Assembly (NCBI RefSeq): GCF_052324685.1
Contig: NC_135220.1
Coordinates: 12,337,639-12,401,638, forward strand
Origin: Brachyhypopomus gauderio
Taxonomy: Eukaryota > Chordata > Actinopteri > Gymnotiformes > Hypopomidae
Reading direction: 5' to 3'
DNA length: 64,000 bases
Of this stretch, positions 59,094 to 64,000 are shown piece by piece. Made by a program: the position numbers and the translations under genes. Every line of letters begins with the position of its first letter. Position 1 is the stretch's first letter. Under the pieces are notes generated by a model. It searched no databases, was not told the DNA's origin, and saw nothing but the letters and a program-made list of their open reading frames with translations.

Positions 59094-61814
59094 ACAAAAA
59101 TAAAAAAAGAAATGTAATAAAAACCCTGACATCTTTGAGCCAAGAAGAATTGGGCGTAATGGGGATCAGTGATGCATGCTGAAAAAAATTCAAAAAGGAA
59201 ATCATTTTTTCAAAAAGGAAATCATAAAATTGAGTATGATTTTAAATATCATTTGGGAAGAGCAGCCAAATATGGGAAGAACACTACAGTTTTCATTTTC
59301 ACCTGGTTTTGCTATGACTTTATTTTTAATTCTAATTCTAAAGTCTCATCAAAACTAGAATGTATTTAGATCGATAAATGTCTGTCCGTATGTCACTGTT
59401 TAATGTAGGCAAAAGTTCTGGTGAGCGTTACACGGTAGTTTCAAATGCCTTACTATAAGGGGGGAAAAAGTAAAAAAAAATAATAATCTAACAATTATTA
59501 CAGGAGATTCTTGGTGACCAGAATGGCATATTGACAGAATGCAGTTCTGTGTAATGTTGGTTCACATAGCTCTGACTTAAATTGAACCATTACACATGGA
59601 ATTTACCAGAACAGAGAGAAATGTTGACGCTCTGATGTCTTCTAAATTTATGGGTCCAAAGTTACCAATATATATTTCTCACTCCATTTGTTTGATTGTA
59701 ATGTCTCCGATTTAACCAATAAGTTAAAAATATCTATGTTGCATTAGTAGGTGCAGTATGTCCTTCCATTCTGTTGTTTTCTGACCAGAACTATTGACTA
59801 TCACATGTGAAGGGATTGTCATTTCTTCCTGTAGTAATGGTGATTGCAGTTTGGGCTTGGATATTGTACCTCTCTTTCTTTTTGTTGAATTTATATCTTG
59901 GATATAAGAACATACCCAGTGGATACCCAAGATGTTCAGCAATACATTGACTTAATTTCAATACAAAAGTTTGATTCCATGTAAAACGACGGCAACGCAG
60001 ATGGGTGAATGTAATGAAGCGCGGGTGAAACTTCCAGCTGCACTCCACTTAATATACATGTCAAACAGCATTACTAATGTTTAGCAAATGCCTCTATCTG
60101 TGCCTGTATTTAAACAACTTGCTACAGTAAGTTGAACCTCAGCTTGCTGCACTATGAAAAGCTTTACATCACCCCTCTGGTCATATGTATATTGCTTTGG
60201 TCCACTTTGAAATAAAGATTTACCACCATTAAACTACTGTGTGTGTGTCATGTCAGTCTGCACAGAAGTGGTTTAATATGCTAAGCCATGTGTCTTAATG
60301 AAGAAAGAAAACCTGCATAAGAACAGAATATTCTAATCTGCCTGTGTGTAAGTGATCCTCAGTAATTAAAGATTAAGACATTTCACTTATCAAATGTACT
60401 ATGTGCATGGCCCAGTACATCAGGATAATCACATTCTGTTTTCTGGATTAGTTGAATGGACAAATGCTCATGAAAGCAGTGCTTCATTTGTTGATGAGTC
60501 ATCATTTTAAACACATGCTTAATGCTTGATTAGTCGTGCCCCCCAGGTCTAATTCCATTTCTTATTTTCCCCTCCATCCCTTGTTTTTTAGTGTTCTCTT
60601 GCCCCTTACAAGGAGTAGTAATTGAAATCTCCCCCTATGAAATACATATTACTGATACATATATATATGTATGTGATTGATTCTATTTATATGGACCCTA
60701 GTTTTTTTTCTTAACCATCCTCAGCTGTGTCGTGTGCAGATGTCCACAGTTGTCATTCACAGCTTAAATTTCAGTAATCAATCGGTCATAAAATGAAAGC
60801 ATGTTGATTCATTACCAGGCCAACAGTACTTTTTTTAGATTTTGGTCATCGTATGCCTTCAAAAGGGGGAGTGCTACATGAAAATCATGTCAAAATGGCC
60901 ACACATGCACTGATCAGCCATAGCAAGGTAATGTTACCAAGACAATGGCATACTAGCAGTTATGTATACATATATATTTACACTTGTTATAAAGAAAAGG
61001 GCCAAAAAACTTTTGTGGGTTTCTTTGGTCATGTGATCAACAGCACATTCTTAGAAATGCATTATAACGTGTTTTGAAGTGTGCTAAAACAGTTTGCATG
61101 TCCATGCAGCATAAACACATCACTGATGTGCATGTGACATCAGGGTGGTTGTAGTGCAAACTGCAAAGTCAAAAAGATATAGGATACGTTTGTGGAACAT
61201 TTTCGAGTTTGTATTTGTGTGGGACGTTTCGAAGTCATTAAACGTAAGCAGATTAAGTAAGATTAAGTAATTTTATGCAGGTCAAATGTACGCTTCCATG
61301 CCATTTTCGGCGATATTAACGTTGGATATCATATACACTTCCGAAACTATTTAGTTAATGCACTTCAGATCTTTTTGGACGTTCGTTTGAAAGGGATAAA
61401 AGCTATATGAACGCCTTTCTCAGGATAAGCGCTATCTTACCCTGAGCGCTGTTTCATCAAAAAAACCTGACCTGGGAACAACGTCGGTCCATTCCCAGGT
61501 CCCAGTTGCCATGGTTTCTGCATAAGTGGTCACAGTTTTCATTACGGAAACGTTTGTAACAGAATTTTTTATTTTTTACGATTGATAATTATTTGTTAAA
61601 ATAGTCAGCTGTATCCTCGGCAGGATAATGCAGTATCACATTTACCTATTTAATTATTGGTAACGAAATGTTTAGATGGTTCATTTTAACTACAGATAAG
61701 GTTTACAAAGGTATATCCCACAAATATAACTAGGTTTTCTGTTTTTGGAATTACAAGAAATTTATTTTCGTGGTTGAACATTAAACGCCAATGTATAATA
61801 TAACCAGTTATTTT

Positions 61815-61866
<52 letters not shown>

Positions 61867-62591
61867 ATTATTATTATTATTATGTTTATTATTACTTTTT
61901 CTCATATAGCCTATGTTGTTTTACTTACTCACATGTGAACGAAATTTTCGTCTTACAATGAAACGAATTAATTTGTTTGAATGCAATTTTATAAACTGAA
62001 CATTTTCTGTCTTCTATTTTCTGGTCCCCAACAAAACTCAAAACACTCTACAAATAACCAACAATAGATCACACACGGAAACATCTCAACAAGAGCGAAG
62101 GTTAAAGCCTTTCTTCAATCGTAAGTATTTTCAGCCTCAGAAAACATTTGCATGTTTAATGCCGTCACTACTTCTACAAACTACGTTTCGGAATAAATAG
62201 CTGTGATTTATTAATTTATATTTTTGCAATAAATTAGTGCGGATTAGCTAGGTTCCGTCATTTAAAAATAGATTAAACATACTTTAAAGCTTGCCTGTTT
62301 ACCATGAAAACAAACAAACAAGCAAAACTGTTTATTGTTTGGTTTCTGTGATTTTTCGGTATTAAAAAGCTATGAACTGCCTGAAATTGGGCTAAAACAT
62401 GTCAGTTTCAGTGTACAGTACAGGAGGAAAAGATTTTTAAAAGACCCAAAATTGCTTTCTTTGGCTGTTTTCCCCATTATGTTCAAACGATCTTTCTCCA
62501 AATGAAGATTAGAATTACAGGATTTAATTAAATTACATATCTGACTTATTTAAAAAATATTTTTAATTGCGCTTACACTTCATACACACAG
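59094..62591. other. ehd1 3' UTR and intergenic DNA
   Basis: AATAAA near 60211 is the best ehd1 polyadenylation signal, giving a 3' UTR of about 1.1 kb. A 20-base duplication (TTCAAAAAGGAAATCAT) is at 59190-59226 and an 11-base one at 61250-61272. No gene recognised. GTAAGTATT at 62121, after a short GC-richer stretch, may be the donor of a 5' UTR exon of the next gene. Confidence 0.5.
61818..61882 (+). repeat. (TTG)n(TTA)n microsatellite
   Basis: About 16 TTG units followed by about five TTA units. Confidence 0.95.
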
Positions 62592-62922
62592 GAGGAGCGT
62601 GAAAACTATGAAAACCATCCCCGCTGTGTATCGTAAATTCACTTTAGGGCTCGTTTTCGACGTCTTCAGCCGCACGCTCGTACCCCAGGTGGCGGACGTG
62701 CACCGCTCCAGATCACTCCGACACCTTCCGGAAGTCACGTGCGCAGAATCCAGCTTCGATCCACCTGCTGAGGCGACCAGTGATCGGAGTTTGATGTCGC
62801 GCGCAGACGTTACCACGACAATACGATCTACTCCGAAAAAGTTAGCCAGCTATAAAGTTAGTCAGATATTTAATCACTCCCGTTTGCACCGGGAAAGGAA
62901 TCGAGCGACAAAAACCGCAGGG
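62592..62922 (+). promoter_or_regulatory. Probable 5' UTR of the right-edge gene
   Basis: Follows an acceptor-like ATACACACAG at 62591 and is CpG-rich. It is open throughout in the frame of the downstream start codon, with an upstream ATG at 62608. Could be a UTR exon spliced from a donor at 62120/62121. Confidence 0.4.
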
Positions 62923-62974
62923 ATGGATTGGAAAACAACGCGTTTCTTTTACGTTTTTATGATTGTCACCTCAG
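62923..62974 (+). CDS. First coding exon of an unidentified secreted or membrane protein
   Basis: ATG at 62923 opens MDWKTTRFFYVFMIVTS and ends at a donor TCAG|GTACGT at 62974/62975 in phase 1. A short charged start followed by a hydrophobic core looks like a signal peptide. A phase-1 intron right after the signal peptide is typical of immunoglobulin-superfamily and related extracellular proteins. It sits in a CpG-rich patch (62600-63060), as expected for a promoter and 5' exon. The same frame is open upstream to an earlier ATG at 62608 (105 codons before this Met), but that would bury the signal peptide, so I prefer the later start. The remaining exons lie beyond the window; I do not recognise the gene. 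Confidence 0.45.
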
Positions 62975-64000
62975 GTACGTGCCGATAACAAAGATAGGGG
63001 CTGAAGTTGTTCCGTGGCGCTAGCCGGCTAGCTGTGTGGCTAACCCGAGTCAAGAGTGTCGTTTGTTTGTAAAAATGTATTCAGGGTTTCGATCAAATGT
63101 TTTTTTTTCCGAGCATACGAACTTATTTCGCCTTTGATGTTTTCAAGTAACAAACGGTCTTAAGCGGCACATTTTCTTTCCACCTTTCTGACTTTTTTTT
63201 TACTATTTATATATATTTTCATTAGTTTATTTGTCTATATAGGCAGTTATGCTATGTTGTAAGTTTTAATTACATTTAGCTATATCTGATAAAGTGTTTC
63301 ATAGCTCTCCGTGAAGATTAATAGTGTTATAAGTTATCTAGCGAGCAAAATAAATAACGTCTGGTGTCGGTCGGAGTCCTAAAGGCGACAGCTATGGCAG
63401 ACTGTTTCTTTATTTTTTCCTAAATTTGATTGATTAAAGTTTTTTGGTAGCTTAGTGAATTTCCAAAATATCATATAATGTTGTAATTAGATGATAGTTG
63501 TGAAACTTGATGCATCATTTTCGTTAGATCGCTAGTGAACATGTCCCTTTGCACCGTTACGTGTTTGTGGAGTTTGGCTGCTGCTTTTCCACACCGTATA
63601 CTGGGAGTTTCTTACCTGTGGGGGATGAAAAGTTTTTAATCCACAAGAAATCAAAGCGAGTGAATAAATCTATCGCGTTACCTTTAATGTAATGTAAAAC
63701 TCGGTGAACCTTTGACGAGAATGGTTTATTTGCTGTAAGTCCGCCATCTAAACATGTATCCTGTCTGTCCCACCTCGAGAGACACCTGTACTAAAGACAC
63801 AAACGCCTTCAACATGCCGTTTTAGTTTTGTGTTCTTTAATCTTCTATTTGGGATGTTAATGTGAATATATAGTCACTCATGAGTAGATCACATCACAGT
63901 CTTGAAACTGCTGTATTATTTCATAATTTCATATTAATATGAAACACTAATGCTTTTTGTTGCTTTTTATGATTATAAAAAGGCCTAGTACTTAAATGAA
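62975..64000 (+). other. Presumed intron 1 of the right-edge gene
   Basis: The first 80 bases are CpG-rich, then AT-rich. No further exon could be recognised before the window ends. Confidence 0.4.

Overview
The window is from a ray-finned (teleost) fish. It carries spliced vertebrate genes with GT-AG introns, very many (TG/CA)n tracts, several hAT DNA transposons, a Tc1/mariner end and a tRNA-derived SINE of a type common in fishes. The SINE style may point to an otophysan, but I cannot name the species. I see no bacterial, viral or novel defence or toxin system. This is an ordinary euchromatic, gene-bearing region, and its interest lies in repeats placed near splice sites and promoters.

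Layout. The 3' end of vps51 (+) is at 1-1209. A complete ten-exon tm7sf2 (+, 3613-6893) follows, reading towards the single-coding-exon znhit2 (-, 8176-9858). Next come three nuclear genes for mitochondrial proteins on the minus strand: mrpl49 (10734-11827), dmac1 (13286-13642) and uqcc3 (14777-15335). The stretch 15.4-20.8 kb has no recognised gene and is full of micro- and minisatellites. cnih2 (-, 20825-25783) follows, with a large minisatellite and a long CA tract in intron 1. wdr74 (+, 29110-34267) has ten exons and two hAT insertions. The stretch 34.3-44.6 kb has no recognised gene. ehd1 (+, 44648-59093) has five coding exons and a long, repeat-rich second intron. At 62.6-63.0 kb a CpG-rich first exon encodes a signal-peptide-like start of a further plus-strand gene that runs off the window.

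How the genes relate. VPS51 acts in endosome-to-Golgi tethering and EHD1 in endocytic recycling. TM7SF2 is a sterol reductase. ZNHIT2 and WDR74 serve RNP and ribosome assembly. MRPL49, DMAC1 and UQCC3 serve the mitochondrial ribosome, complex I and complex III. CNIH2 is an AMPA-receptor auxiliary subunit. They do not form one pathway. Most of them (vps51, tm7sf2, znhit2, mrpl49, uqcc3, cnih2, wdr74, ehd1) have human orthologues on chromosome 11q12-q13, so the block is conserved synteny in compact form.

Exon boundaries were read by eye from GT/AG sites, reading phase and remembered family sequences. Every coding gene listed as complete keeps an open frame across all its junctions.
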